DNA of 64,000 nt from Lentisphaerota bacterium (GTDB lineage Bacteria > Verrucomicrobiota > Lentisphaeria > Oligosphaerales > JABHEG01). Of the stretch, positions 1 through 8,347 are shown piece by piece (position 1 is the stretch's first letter; the number at the start of each line of letters is the position of its first letter). The notes below the pieces were generated by a model. That model ran no database searches, was not told the DNA's origin, and was given only the letters and a program-made list of their open reading frames with translations. A program made the translations under genes and the position numbers. The stretch covers positions 62,001-126,000 of the forward strand of contig JABHEG010000050.1 in the NCBI GenBank assembly GCA_018676675.1. The letters are read 5' to 3'.

Positions 1-1
1 C

Positions 2-487
2 TTTACCAGCGCCTTCGCCTTCCACCCAAACTGGAGCGATCTGCCCATGACAGGCTCTTTCCTGCCGTTGGTCCGCGAAATGGTCGACAGTGTCGTGCCC
101 GGTGACTACGGAGCTCAGCGCATCGACTGCGGTCAAACGGTCGAACTTCCACACACGCTGCTCGGTGAAGAGCTCCCAAAGGGAGGCGGGGGAGACGGCG
201 CCAACACACGGGAACCGGGAATCGCGATGATCGGGAGTACCCCACACGAGGTGAACGTCTCACGTCGTGAATCCATCGTGCAGAAGATCAACGTGGTGGA
301 TCTCCAACATCGACTGAGGGGGAGCAACTCCTCGGACACCCCATCCCCGCGCCAGACCACCGAGGACTCACGACGCATCAATCTGTGGCCGTACTGTGCC
401 TCCCTGGCAGCGCTGTTCTTCCTGCTGGAGATGGGACTGGGAATTGTCTTCGATCAACGCGAACTCAAGGGGCGCCGACAGGCGTGA
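2..487 (+). CDS. BatA-like membrane protein, C-terminal part (5' end outside window)
   Basis: The plus-strand frame is open from base 2, so the protein begins before the window; about 161 residues remain. The first residues, FAFHPNWSDLPMTGSFLPLV, match the late part of BatA/aerotolerance-regulator membrane proteins, where a bare vWA-like or glutamine-amidotransferase-like fold ends in this kind of phrase. The last 30 residues hold one hydrophobic segment (LWPYCASLAALFFLLEMG) followed by a short basic tail, as expected for a C-terminal membrane anchor. The call rests on those two features and on context: a MoxR ATPase lies 2 kb downstream on the same strand, and BatA-type proteins usually sit beside MoxR. 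The N-terminal domains cannot be seen. The function of these proteins is poorly known (envelope stress or complex assembly). Confidence 0.6.
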   Translation, partial: FTSAFAFHPNWSDLPMTGSFLPLVREMVDSVVPGDYGAQRIDCGQTVELPHTLLGEELPKGGGGDGANTREPGIAMIGSTPHEVNVSRRESIVQKINVVDLQHRLRGSNSSDTPSPRQTTEDSRRINLWPYCASLAALFFLLEMGLGIVFDQRELKGRRQA

Positions 488-831
488 TGTCAGCGATTCT
501 CTGCCCCGGAACACTGATGCCCCTCCAACCCTATTGCCCCTTGGAAGCGCCCCCGACTATACGCGATTGAGCAATCCCCCTTCCCCCGGAAAGGGCCGAT
601 CGTTGCGCCCCTGAATCGCCCTGCAATGGTCCCCCCCAAAGTGGGCCAGCCTGGCTCGCATTGTCCCTGCTTCCGTTCTATCTTACCTCCGATCCGGCGG
701 TGACGTTCTGAGGGTAGCGCTCGTGGTGCCTAAAACCAGCTCAGCCCTCACTGCTCTGCTCACCCGTTTTTCGACGTCAAGAATGGCGGCGGGCCAACTT
801 CGCCCGCGACCGATGTCTGGATTGCCTGGCT
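488..831. other. Intergenic gap, no gene seen
   Basis: These 344 bases separate the BatA-like gene from the kinase. No open frame here has coding character. I see no convincing sigma-70 promoter, terminator with a T-tract, or RNA gene. It probably holds the promoter of the kinase gene. Confidence 0.4.
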
Positions 832-2502
832 TTGAGTAGCAACGACGAAAATAAACAAGATACGGACCACCTCACCGAGTTGCTCGACGACCTGCGGAAG
901 GAGGCCTCTCCGCCGGCCTGGAAGCGACTGAAGGAAGAAGTCACGTTCGATCTGCGTGAAGTGACAGCCGGCCGCTACGAGTACATCCGCGAAATCGGTG
1001 CGGGTGGCATGGGGCGAGTTATTCTGGCCCGGGATGAAGAGCTTCACCGCGAAGTGGCGGTGAAGATCCTGGAAGTCCCCATCGTCCGCGACGATGATAT
1101 CACCGTGGCCCGCTTTGTCCGTGAAGCCCGAATCACGGCCGGACTCGTTCATCCGGGAATCGTTCCGGTTTATGACCTGGGACACACCGACGAAGGGCAC
1201 CACTTTTTCATCATGCAGGTGGTCGAAGGAGTTACACTCCAGGAGCTGCTTGCCCGGGCAAAGATGGACCGGGACAACCGCATTGCCCACGTCTCACACT
1301 TCCTCAGTGTCTTCCTCAAGGTCTGTCAGGCCGTCGCGTACGCGCATCACAAAGGCATCGTTCACCTTGACCTCAAACCCGCCAACATTATGGAGGGTCC
1401 GTTCGGGGAAGTACTGGTGATGGACTGGGGAGTCTCCCAGCGGATGGAAGAACTGTTCCCCCCCGAGTCCCCAGATGAGGCGACAGACTCAGAAGGAGGA
1501 ACAGCGGAAAAGGCGGAGGATGAGACGGACACGCGGCAAGTCGTCGGGACCCCGGGCTTCATGGCCCCGGAACAGTATCTGGGCACGCCGGGAGCCGTCG
1601 GTCCCCAGGCAGACGTCTTTGCGCTCGGAGTCATCCTCTTCTCGATCCTGACCAGCGAACGCCCGTTCAAGGGGAACAACCTTGGCGAAATTCAGCTGGC
1701 TGTACGGACAGGGCGCCGACTGGACGTCCAGGAGGCAGCCAAGGCCGCGGATCAGAAACCAGTCCCCAAACGCTTGGTGGCGATAACAGAAAAGGCGCTG
1801 AGCATCGACCCCAGAGATCGGTACCCGTCGGCGTCCGAACTCGCCAATGACGTCCAGGCCTACTTGGAAGACCGGGCTATCAGCGCATTCAGGGAGAGTC
1901 CGCTTGGGCGGGTGCGGCGGTGGCTGCGACGCAACCGAGCGATAGGCGATGCGGTCCTCGTGTTACTCGTCACCGGTTTGCTCACACTTTCCCTGTGGAT
2001 GGCCCAGAGCTTCTCGTCAGGACACTATCTTCGACGCTTCCGAGGCCAGGTACGGACCCTGCGTGATCAGTACAGCGATCTGACCCGAAAGTCACTGTGG
2101 CTGAAACGTCAGTTGTCCCATACAGCCACGACCGATGCCACCCGGCGGAAACAACTGGCCACCGAATTGCGGCATATCCACACCAGCCGCCACCTGGCTG
2201 CCCAGCAACTGCGGACAGCCATCACTACCCTCCTGGCTGCCCAACGAAACGAAGTGGATGTGCACCTGTCCCGAGAGCTTCGTGAGCTGTGGCTCGAGGA
2301 AATGGAACTGGCCATGCACGAAGGGCTCGACGAGTACGTCAGGCACGCATTCAGGCGAATGCAGGAGGAGCGCGGGACGCTTTCGTGGTGGAACTGGGAA
2401 CCGGATGAGTTCGCGATGGTGGAAAGCATAAACGAGTGGCTGAAAAGCCGCGAACAGGACAGCGAGTCCTCCGGCTCGATCTGGGATCCCAACCTTGAGT
2501 AG
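832..2502 (+). CDS. Membrane-anchored Ser/Thr protein kinase, non-RD type
   Basis: A 556-residue Hanks-type kinase. The glycine loop is GAGGMGRV (residues 57-62 on), the ATP-binding lysine is K78 in VAVKIL, the catalytic loop is HLDLKPAN (H178-D180), the metal-binding motif is DWG (198-200) in place of DFG, and GTPGFMAPEQ marks the activation segment. The arginine of HRD is leucine, so this is a non-RD kinase, not regulated by the usual arginine-phosphothreonine contact. One transmembrane helix follows at about residues 370-392, then a charged, probably coiled-coil, C-terminal region of about 165 residues outside the membrane. The start is an apparent TTG with no good ribosome-binding site, so the N-terminus is uncertain. 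DWG is common in planctomycete kinases. MoxR follows 32 bases downstream, suggesting one transcript and a role in the BatA/MoxR system. Confidence 0.9.
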   Translation: MSSNDENKQDTDHLTELLDDLRKEASPPAWKRLKEEVTFDLREVTAGRYEYIREIGAGGMGRVILARDEELHREVAVKILEVPIVRDDDITVARFVREARITAGLVHPGIVPVYDLGHTDEGHHFFIMQVVEGVTLQELLARAKMDRDNRIAHVSHFLSVFLKVCQAVAYAHHKGIVHLDLKPANIMEGPFGEVLVMDWGVSQRMEELFPPESPDEATDSEGGTAEKAEDETDTRQVVGTPGFMAPEQYLGTPGAVGPQADVFALGVILFSILTSERPFKGNNLGEIQLAVRTGRRLDVQEAAKAADQKPVPKRLVAITEKALSIDPRDRYPSASELANDVQAYLEDRAISAFRESPLGRVRRWLRRNRAIGDAVLVLLVTGLLTLSLWMAQSFSSGHYLRRFRGQVRTLRDQYSDLTRKSLWLKRQLSHTATTDATRRKQLATELRHIHTSRHLAAQQLRTAITTLLAAQRNEVDVHLSRELRELWLEEMELAMHEGLDEYVRHAFRRMQEERGTLSWWNWEPDEFAMVESINEWLKSREQDSESSGSIWDPNLE

Positions 2503-2534
2503 AGCTTCGACACCCAAAGGGTCAATGGTACCGA

Positions 2535-3533
2535 ATGACGGAAAACAACGGGAAGCATACTGTGGAACGCGTCGCTGACGCGTCCGGAAAGCTATTCAGC
2601 GAACTGGGCAAGGTCATCATCGGCCAGCAGAACGTCGTTGAGCAGATTGTCATCACCCTGATGGCGCGTGGGCACTGCCTGCTGGTGGGCGTCCCCGGAC
2701 TGGGAAAAACCCTCCTCGTTAAAAGCATTGCCCGTATGTTCTCACTGACCTTCAAGCGCATTCAGTTCACCCCCGACCTGATGCCGGCCGATATCTTCGG
2801 CACTGAGGTCATGGAGGAAGACGCAAGCACGGGCAAGCGGGACTTCCGCTTTATCCGGGGCCCCGTCTTCGCGAACATCCTGCTTGCCGACGAGATCAAC
2901 CGCACCCCTCCCAAGACCCAGGCGGCCCTGCTCGAGGCAATGGAAGAACGGCATGTTACCGTCGGCGGGACCACCTACGATCTTACCCCGCCGTTCTTCG
3001 TCCTTGCGACCCAGAATCCCATCGAGCTTGAGGGGACATACCCTCTGCCCGAGGCGCAGCTCGACCGGTTCCTCATGAACATCGTCATCTCATACCTGCC
3101 AATTGCAGATGAAGAACGTATGGTGCGAGAAACGACAAGCCCCGAAGAGCCTCAGCTTGAGGCCGTCCTGTCCGGCACGGAGCTGCGGGAAATCCAGAGC
3201 CTCGTGCGGCAGGTTCCCGTGTCGGAGAACGTCATCTCCTACGCAGTTCGGTTGGTAAACTCGACCCGTCCCACCGGCGAGTGCGCTCCCGACTTCGTCC
3301 GCGAAAAGGTCAAATGGGGAGCGGGTTCTCGGGCATCTCAAGCTCTCATTTTGGCAGGCAAAGCGAAGGCCCTTCTTGAAGGGCGCTACAACGTGGCTTG
3401 TGAGGATGTTCGAGCCCTTGCATCCCCCGTCCTCCGCCATCGAGTCATCACCAACTTCCACGCGGATGCCGAAGGAATCACCTCTGACGACATCGTCAGC
3501 CAACTGTTAGAGACTGTCCCCGAGACGGTCTGA
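2535..3533 (+). CDS. moxR: MoxR-family AAA+ ATPase
   Basis: A 332-residue AAA_3 protein, the usual MoxR length. Walker A is GVPGLGKT, Walker B is ILLADEINRTPP, followed by QAALLEAMEE and the ATQNPIELEGTYPLPEAQLD segment typical of MoxR with its sensor residues. The C-terminal AAA lid domain (about residues 250-330) is present. MoxR ATPases act as chaperones that activate or assemble partner proteins, usually vWA-domain or BatA/B-type membrane proteins encoded nearby. The kinase gene just upstream (32-base gap) and the BatA-like gene further upstream fit such a module. The stop codon lies in a 20-bp tandem duplication. Confidence 0.95.
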   Translation: MTENNGKHTVERVADASGKLFSELGKVIIGQQNVVEQIVITLMARGHCLLVGVPGLGKTLLVKSIARMFSLTFKRIQFTPDLMPADIFGTEVMEEDASTGKRDFRFIRGPVFANILLADEINRTPPKTQAALLEAMEERHVTVGGTTYDLTPPFFVLATQNPIELEGTYPLPEAQLDRFLMNIVISYLPIADEERMVRETTSPEEPQLEAVLSGTELREIQSLVRQVPVSENVISYAVRLVNSTRPTGECAPDFVREKVKWGAGSRASQALILAGKAKALLEGRYNVACEDVRALASPVLRHRVITNFHADAEGITSDDIVSQLLETVPETV

Positions 3534-3566
3534 CCTCCCCCGAGACGGTCTGACCTCCCCCGAGAC
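3521..3566. repeat. 20-bp tandem duplication over the moxR stop codon
   Basis: Bases 3521-3540 and 3541-3560 are identical 20-mers starting cgagacggtctgacc, followed by six bases of a third copy. The first copy encodes the last MoxR residues and the stop; the second is non-coding. It sits between the convergent moxR and rluD genes and looks like a recent slippage duplication. Confidence 0.95.
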
Positions 3567-3570
3567 TAAC

Positions 3571-4641
3571 TCATTCCAGATCGTGGTCCGCATCAATGTG
3601 CGGATTCTCAGCTTTGGGGGCCCGCCCAATCGGTCGCATTCCCAAGGCGGCCAATGCCTCCTGGAAATCTTGCGGAGGCGGGGCCATGTACTGCCGGCTC
3701 ACGTTGGTGCTCGGATGGGGGAACATCAGCTTCCACGCATGCAGCATCTGCCGATCCGGTAGCACGGCCAGATCTCGACGGCGCCCACCGTACAGGGAAT
3801 CCCCCAGGACAGGATGAAGCATGTGAGAGAAGTGAACGCGGATCTGGTGCGTTCTCCCAGTCTCGATGTTGACCTCCACCAGAGACACACCATGGGCGGT
3901 GTCCAGCACGCGGTAACGGGTCGCCGCCCGTTTGCCGCGGTTAGGCAGAACGGCCATCTTTGTGGGGTGTCGCGGATTGCGCCCAATCAAGTTCTCAACC
4001 CGCCCCGTCACAACGCCGAACTCGCCCAGAACGAGGGTCAAATACGTCTTCTCAACCCGGCGTTCGGCAAAGGCTAGTTTGAGCGCCAGACGAGCACCTT
4101 CATTCTTCGCCACCACCATGACGCCGGACGTGTCTTTGTCGAGGCGGTGCACGATCCCGGGGCGTAGATCCTCGTCAAGCAGCTCACCGAAGTGCTCCGC
4201 ATCATAGTGCAGGAGTCCCTGGACCAAAGTCCCGGTCCAGTTCCCCTTGGCAGGATGGACGACCAGGCCGGGTGGTTTGTTGATGACGAGGACATCGTCA
4301 TCCTCACTCACGATTTCGAAGTCAATCTCTTCGGGCTGGATGTCGATTTCCGGCCTCTCGGGCCAGTGCACAGTCACCGCATCGTTCGTCCGCACCAAGT
4401 CCCGCTGCCGGCACGCTTCACCGTTCAACAGAGCCAGCCCTTCCTTGATGCAACGCTGAAAAAAGGCCCGGGAACGGTGCTTGTAGATCCGGGAAAGGAA
4501 CATATCGAGCCGGAAACCATCCATCGTGTGAGGGACGGTGAAGGTGAGAGGGTCAGCCTGGGCGGAAATACTTCCCTCCCCCGGTACGTCCTCCACCGGA
4601 GCATCCGAGGGCTCAGTCATGTCTGAATCGTCATTCATCAT
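3571..4641 (-). CDS. rluD: RluD-type 23S rRNA pseudouridine synthase
   Basis: A 356-residue RluA-family pseudouridine synthase. An S4 RNA-binding domain spans about residues 43-95 (LDMFLSRIYKHRSRAFFQR). The catalytic domain carries HRLDKDTSG at residues 165-173, with the catalytic aspartate D168. RluD makes pseudouridines in helix 69 of 23S rRNA; which RluA-family target this member has cannot be told from sequence alone. The N-terminal 35 residues are acidic and outside the S4 domain. The start codon overlaps the last 11 bases of lgt, indicating translational coupling in one transcript. Confidence 0.9.
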   Translation of the reverse strand: MMNDDSDMTEPSDAPVEDVPGEGSISAQADPLTFTVPHTMDGFRLDMFLSRIYKHRSRAFFQRCIKEGLALLNGEACRQRDLVRTNDAVTVHWPERPEIDIQPEEIDFEIVSEDDDVLVINKPPGLVVHPAKGNWTGTLVQGLLHYDAEHFGELLDEDLRPGIVHRLDKDTSGVMVVAKNEGARLALKLAFAERRVEKTYLTLVLGEFGVVTGRVENLIGRNPRHPTKMAVLPNRGKRAATRYRVLDTAHGVSLVEVNIETGRTHQIRVHFSHMLHPVLGDSLYGGRRRDLAVLPDRQMLHAWKLMFPHPSTNVSRQYMAPPPQDFQEALAALGMRPIGRAPKAENPHIDADHDLE

Positions 4642-5482
4642 CTGGTCGCTGTTCCGGCCGCCCTTGGCCAGCCGTCTCCTTAGGGCTTCCGCGGACAGCC
4701 CAGAGCAACCAAGCCAGCCCGATCGGGAACAAGGCTACACAGATCACTTGAGCCGGCGTGAATACACCAACTCTATGGATGTAGTCCCCGCGCAGGAACT
4801 CAATCGCGAAACGCGTGCATGAGTAGAGCACAAGATAGCAGGCGAATAGCTGCCCGGACCGTCGCATACGCGGCTCTATGCAAAGGAGAAGGCCGCATAG
4901 CGCCAGGTTCGCGGCTGCGGCGACAGCTTGTACGGGAAACACCGGCAGCGCGGCCGTGGCCGCGGCCCCCAGCAGCCCCTTGTGAATGTGAACATCCAGT
5001 ACGCCGGAAGAAACGGGGTACCGGACGGCAAGCCCCGCCTGCCAGGGATGCCCGAAGCAACACCCGTTAATGAGACAACCGATTCTGCCCAGCGCATGCC
5101 CGATGGCCAGCGCCGGCGCCACAAGATCCGCAGCGTCAGCGAAACGCCACTTCCTGAACCGGCACATCGCCCCGCCGGCAATCGCTGCCCCAATAAAGCC
5201 GCCGTAAAAAACCAGACCTCCGTGGTCTATGCGGAGGGCCTCCAACCATCGTCCGCTGAATTCGGTCGACCAGTTCTGCATCACGTAGAGAACACGCGCG
5301 CCGATCAGGCCCCCCAGCATCAGCACGAACGTCAGGTCTCCGGCAGGCCCAGCCCCGAATCCCCTCCGCTTCCCGCGGTGCTGCACCAACTGGAAGGCCG
5401 CCAGAAAACCGAGCGCAACCATCACGCCGTACCAGCGTATCGTCAGGCGCCCAAGTTGGAAGGCAACCGGATCGGTCATCAT
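4631..5482 (-). CDS. lgt: Prolipoprotein diacylglyceryl transferase
   Basis: A 283-residue polytopic membrane protein of the Lgt family, which transfers diacylglycerol from phosphatidylglycerol to the lipobox cysteine of prolipoproteins. The N-terminal phrase FQLGRLTIRWYGVMVALGFL and the segment GRIGCLINGCCFG are typical of Lgt; the latter is the variant signature of non-proteobacterial members. I chose the ATG at 5482 because GAGG lies four bases upstream and the protein then begins like known Lgt; a longer frame adds about 41 unlikely residues. The gene overlaps rluD. Lipoproteins encoded in this window (thioredoxin-fold protein at 46.2 kb, possibly the PLD-like protein at 57.3 kb) would be its substrates. 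Confidence 0.93.
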   Translation of the reverse strand: MMTDPVAFQLGRLTIRWYGVMVALGFLAAFQLVQHRGKRRGFGAGPAGDLTFVLMLGGLIGARVLYVMQNWSTEFSGRWLEALRIDHGGLVFYGGFIGAAIAGGAMCRFRKWRFADAADLVAPALAIGHALGRIGCLINGCCFGHPWQAGLAVRYPVSSGVLDVHIHKGLLGAAATAALPVFPVQAVAAAANLALCGLLLCIEPRMRRSGQLFACYLVLYSCTRFAIEFLRGDYIHRVGVFTPAQVICVALFPIGLAWLLWAVRGSPKETAGQGRPEQRPDDE

Positions 5483-5598
5483 TACCTCAACGTTTGACAA
5501 GAGCAGATGCAGACGAGTTCCCCCGCCCATGCGGAACACGGCAATGAGTACATTACCGGGGACCCACTGTAGACGCAAGAGGGCCAGCGGCGTGAGCG

Positions 5599-5627
5599 TT
5601 GCCAAAACCGCGTCAGAGTGGCATATT
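5599..5627 (+). promoter_or_regulatory. Putative sigma-70 promoter for the radical SAM fusion gene
   Basis: TTGCCA (5599-5604) and CATATT (5622-5627) are separated by 17 bases, 38 bases before the start codon at 5665, in the divergent gap with lgt. Five of six and four of six consensus bases match. Confidence 0.4.
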
Positions 5628-5664
5628 CCTACACATGAACTGACAACCAGAAACCACTGCGCCT

Positions 5665-7506
5665 ATGGACCACTCTATCCCTGCCGCAAAACCATATCAC
5701 GACTATCGTCGCTTCCTCACTGAGCGATACGGCAAACCGCTGTACCGCATTCCAGTGGACTTGGGGTTTGGTTGCCCCAACCGCAGCCCGAACGGGGAAG
5801 GTGGATGCGCGTTCTGCGGCGAACAGGGAGCACGGGCAGTCCACCTGCGCCCCGACATGGACCTCAAAACACAGGTACAGGCAGGGGTTGAGCTGGCCCG
5901 GAAACGCTACAAAGCCGATGGATTCATGGCCTACTGCCAGGCCTTCACCTCCACCCACGCCCCGGTTGACGTCCTGCGGGAACGCCTGGAACAGCTCTTC
6001 ACTATCCAGTCATTCCAAGCGATGATCCTCTCCACCCGCCCAGATTGCCTCCCGGAAGAAACCGTTTCCCTCCTGGCTGAGTTCACGCGAAAGTCGGATG
6101 TGTGGGTTGAAGTCGGCGTCCAAACAGCCAACGACAGCACGTTGCGGCAAATCAAACGGGGCCACGACTTCGCCTGCAGTGTCCGGGCAATCGAGATGCT
6201 GCACGAACATGGTGTGAAGACGGCTGCGCACGTGATCCTGGGGCTCCCGGGCGAAACGTCCAAGGACTTCCGACGGACAGCCAGGGAGCTGGCTCAACTC
6301 CCCCTGGACGGTATCAAGATACACAACCTCCACGTTGTCGCCGACACGCCATTGGCCGAATGCTGGAACGCCGGTGAATTCACAGCCTGGGACGAACACG
6401 AATACGCGGAAGTACTCATGGACTTTCTCCGCCGGATCCCTGCGAACTGGCCGGTGATGCGCCTTGTCTCCGACACCCCCGCCGATCGTCTTGTCGCCCC
6501 GCGGTGGTGGCTCACAAAGCCACAGTTCCTGGACTACTTGGAACGCCAGATGCGAGAGCGCAATTGGGTTCAAGGCGACCTCTTTGAGAGTGGACGAGCG
6601 AATCGGCGAGTAACCATCGTCGAGAGTAGCGACGGCAGCGATGTCCCGGCCTCTGCCCTCACGGAGACGCTGCAGTTCGATGCCGCCCCCCCCCCTTCTC
6701 CTCCGCCACCGGCTTCCCGCCTCTGGCCGCTGCTGGCCAAATTGCGGGGAGCAGCTGAAGCTGTCCGCAACAGAAGTGGCAACCCCGATCCTCCTCCGCT
6801 GATCTCGAAAGACGAACTGAGAGAGCGGCTCAGTGCAGGCAGTGTGACCGTCCTGGATGTTGGGTTCGGAGTCGATGGACACGCGCTTCAGCTTCTCGAT
6901 GCAGTCGTCCCTGGAAACCAGGGCGAACTCAACATCATCGCTCTGGGGCTGTCGCCAAGTGTCGTCTCGGAGTTGAAGAGTCGCTTCCCGAAGCGCCGGG
7001 GCATGCTCGAGTGTCTGTCCCTTCGCGGTCATGCCAGTTTTCCCGGAGGCAAGATCACGGTATTTTGGGGGGACCCAAGGCTGCAGATCGGCAGGATGCG
7101 CGGCAAAGTGCATGTCGTGATTCTGGAGCCATCCGGCGTGGAACAACACGTTCAGCTCTACACGATCGACTTCCTCCGGCGAGTGGCCCGCTTCCTGACC
7201 AGCCATGGAGTCATCGTCTCCCCTGCCACAGCCAAAGCCTTCCGGCGAGCCCTCCAGCGAATCGGCATGCATGTTGGGGCCTGCTACCCCGGGCGAATTG
7301 GCCGAGGGGGAACACGCGCCTCACGACACGATTACATGGTGACGCATGATCTTCCGAACAAGGAACGCCGCATCCTCAGTCGCAGTGTCTCCGCAGTCCC
7401 GTTCCGCGACCCCAACTTCCGAGGGTCAAAGAACAGCATCCTCCGGCACCGGGAGCACGTCATGGCCAGACTCCGCAAACGGGGTTGGCAGAAGTGGGTG
7501 AAGTGA
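5665..7506 (+). CDS. Fusion: TIGR01212 (YtqA/MnmL-like) radical SAM protein + MnmC-like methyltransferase
   Basis: A 613-residue fusion. Residues 1-310 are a radical SAM protein of the YhcC/YtqA type (TIGR01212, usual length about 310), with the cluster ligands C37, C48 and C51 in CPNRSPNGEGGCAFC, LSTRPDCL, VEVGVQTAN and GVKTAAHVILGLPGET. A proline-rich linker (residues 341-350) leads to a second domain, residues about 380-613, with a Rossmann SAM-binding motif VLDVGFGVDGHA (396-407) and the C-terminal phrase VPFRDPNFRGSKNSILRHRE (578-596), typical of MnmC-like (DUF752/Methyltransf_30) methyltransferases. As I recall, B. subtilis YtqA has been reported as MnmL, converting cmnm5U34 to nm5U34 in tRNA, and MnmC2-type domains methylate nm5U to mnm5U; the fusion would join those steps. 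rsmA follows six bases downstream, probably in the same transcript. Confidence 0.85.
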   Translation: MDHSIPAAKPYHDYRRFLTERYGKPLYRIPVDLGFGCPNRSPNGEGGCAFCGEQGARAVHLRPDMDLKTQVQAGVELARKRYKADGFMAYCQAFTSTHAPVDVLRERLEQLFTIQSFQAMILSTRPDCLPEETVSLLAEFTRKSDVWVEVGVQTANDSTLRQIKRGHDFACSVRAIEMLHEHGVKTAAHVILGLPGETSKDFRRTARELAQLPLDGIKIHNLHVVADTPLAECWNAGEFTAWDEHEYAEVLMDFLRRIPANWPVMRLVSDTPADRLVAPRWWLTKPQFLDYLERQMRERNWVQGDLFESGRANRRVTIVESSDGSDVPASALTETLQFDAAPPPSPPPPASRLWPLLAKLRGAAEAVRNRSGNPDPPPLISKDELRERLSAGSVTVLDVGFGVDGHALQLLDAVVPGNQGELNIIALGLSPSVVSELKSRFPKRRGMLECLSLRGHASFPGGKITVFWGDPRLQIGRMRGKVHVVILEPSGVEQHVQLYTIDFLRRVARFLTSHGVIVSPATAKAFRRALQRIGMHVGACYPGRIGRGGTRASRHDYMVTHDLPNKERRILSRSVSAVPFRDPNFRGSKNSILRHREHVMARLRKRGWQKWVK

Positions 7507-7512
7507 CCCCTC

Positions 7513-8346
7513 ATGACGCGTTCTGAGATCATCCCCCTCCTCCACGCGCTTGGGATACACCCCAGCAAGAAGCTCGGGCAGAACTTCCTTGTCGACAGCA
7601 ACCTGCTTGACGCGATGGTGCGAGATGCGACCCCACAGGCCGGAGAACGTGTGCTGGAGGTGGGGCCGGGCCTGGGTGCACTCACACGCCGGCTCCTGAG
7701 CGCAGGATGCCATGTGACCGCGGTGGAGATCGACTACCGTTTGGCCGAGTTCCTGAGAGAAGACCTGGCGGGGGAAGAGCGCTTCCGACTGATCCGCGGC
7801 GATGCCTGCCAGGTGGACTATGAGGCGACGATGGGCAGCGCCCCATTCCGGGTGATCGCCAACCTCCCCTACGCCTGCAGTTCGGTGCTCCTCGCCCAGT
7901 TGGTGCGGCTACCCAACCCGCCCACAGAGATGATCGTTCTTCTCCAGCGCGAAATGGCGGAGCGGCTCATCGCCCTGCCCCAGACGAAAGCCTATGGAGC
8001 TCTCAGCGTTGCCATCCGCCTGCACTACGATGTGGTCCCCTTGCGCCGCATTCCGCCAGACGTCTTCTTCCCAGCGCCGCAGGTGGATTCCATGCAAATC
8101 CGGATAGCCCAGTCGGCGAATGCCTTGAACGGTCAGCAACTGATGCACGCAGCAGCCGTTGCCCGGATCGGCTTCTCGCAACGCCGGAAGCAGATAGCCA
8201 AACTACTGTCCAAGCACGTGCCGCGGGAGCACGTCCTCGAAGCCCTCTCTCACCTTGGACTCCCGGAAGACTGCCGAGCAGAGGATCTTCCCCCGGAGAC
8301 CTTCCACAGACTGGCGGAACGCCTCCCGGAGATTTCGACAAGCTAG
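7513..8346 (+). CDS. rsmA: 16S rRNA dimethyladenosine transferase
   Basis: A 277-residue RsmA/KsgA protein, the usual length, which dimethylates the two adjacent adenosines in helix 45 of 16S rRNA during small-subunit maturation. Diagnostic segments are KKLGQNFLVD near the N-terminus, the SAM-binding motif LEVGPGLGALT, and the catalytic NLPY motif (IANLPYACSS). The C-terminal four-helix region (FSQRRKQIAKLL) is intact. It starts six bases after the fusion gene, so the two are very likely co-transcribed. It converges with the aminotransferase gene, only one base separating the stops. Confidence 0.97.
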   Translation: MTRSEIIPLLHALGIHPSKKLGQNFLVDSNLLDAMVRDATPQAGERVLEVGPGLGALTRRLLSAGCHVTAVEIDYRLAEFLREDLAGEERFRLIRGDACQVDYEATMGSAPFRVIANLPYACSSVLLAQLVRLPNPPTEMIVLLQREMAERLIALPQTKAYGALSVAIRLHYDVVPLRRIPPDVFFPAPQVDSMQIRIAQSANALNGQQLMHAAAVARIGFSQRRKQIAKLLSKHVPREHVLEALSHLGLPEDCRAEDLPPETFHRLAERLPEISTS

Positions 8347-8347
8347 C

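Noticed and set aside
6010..7272. 420-residue open frame on the minus strand
   Set aside because: It runs opposite the radical SAM fusion gene, has no family resemblance, and its length follows from the codon bias of the real gene.
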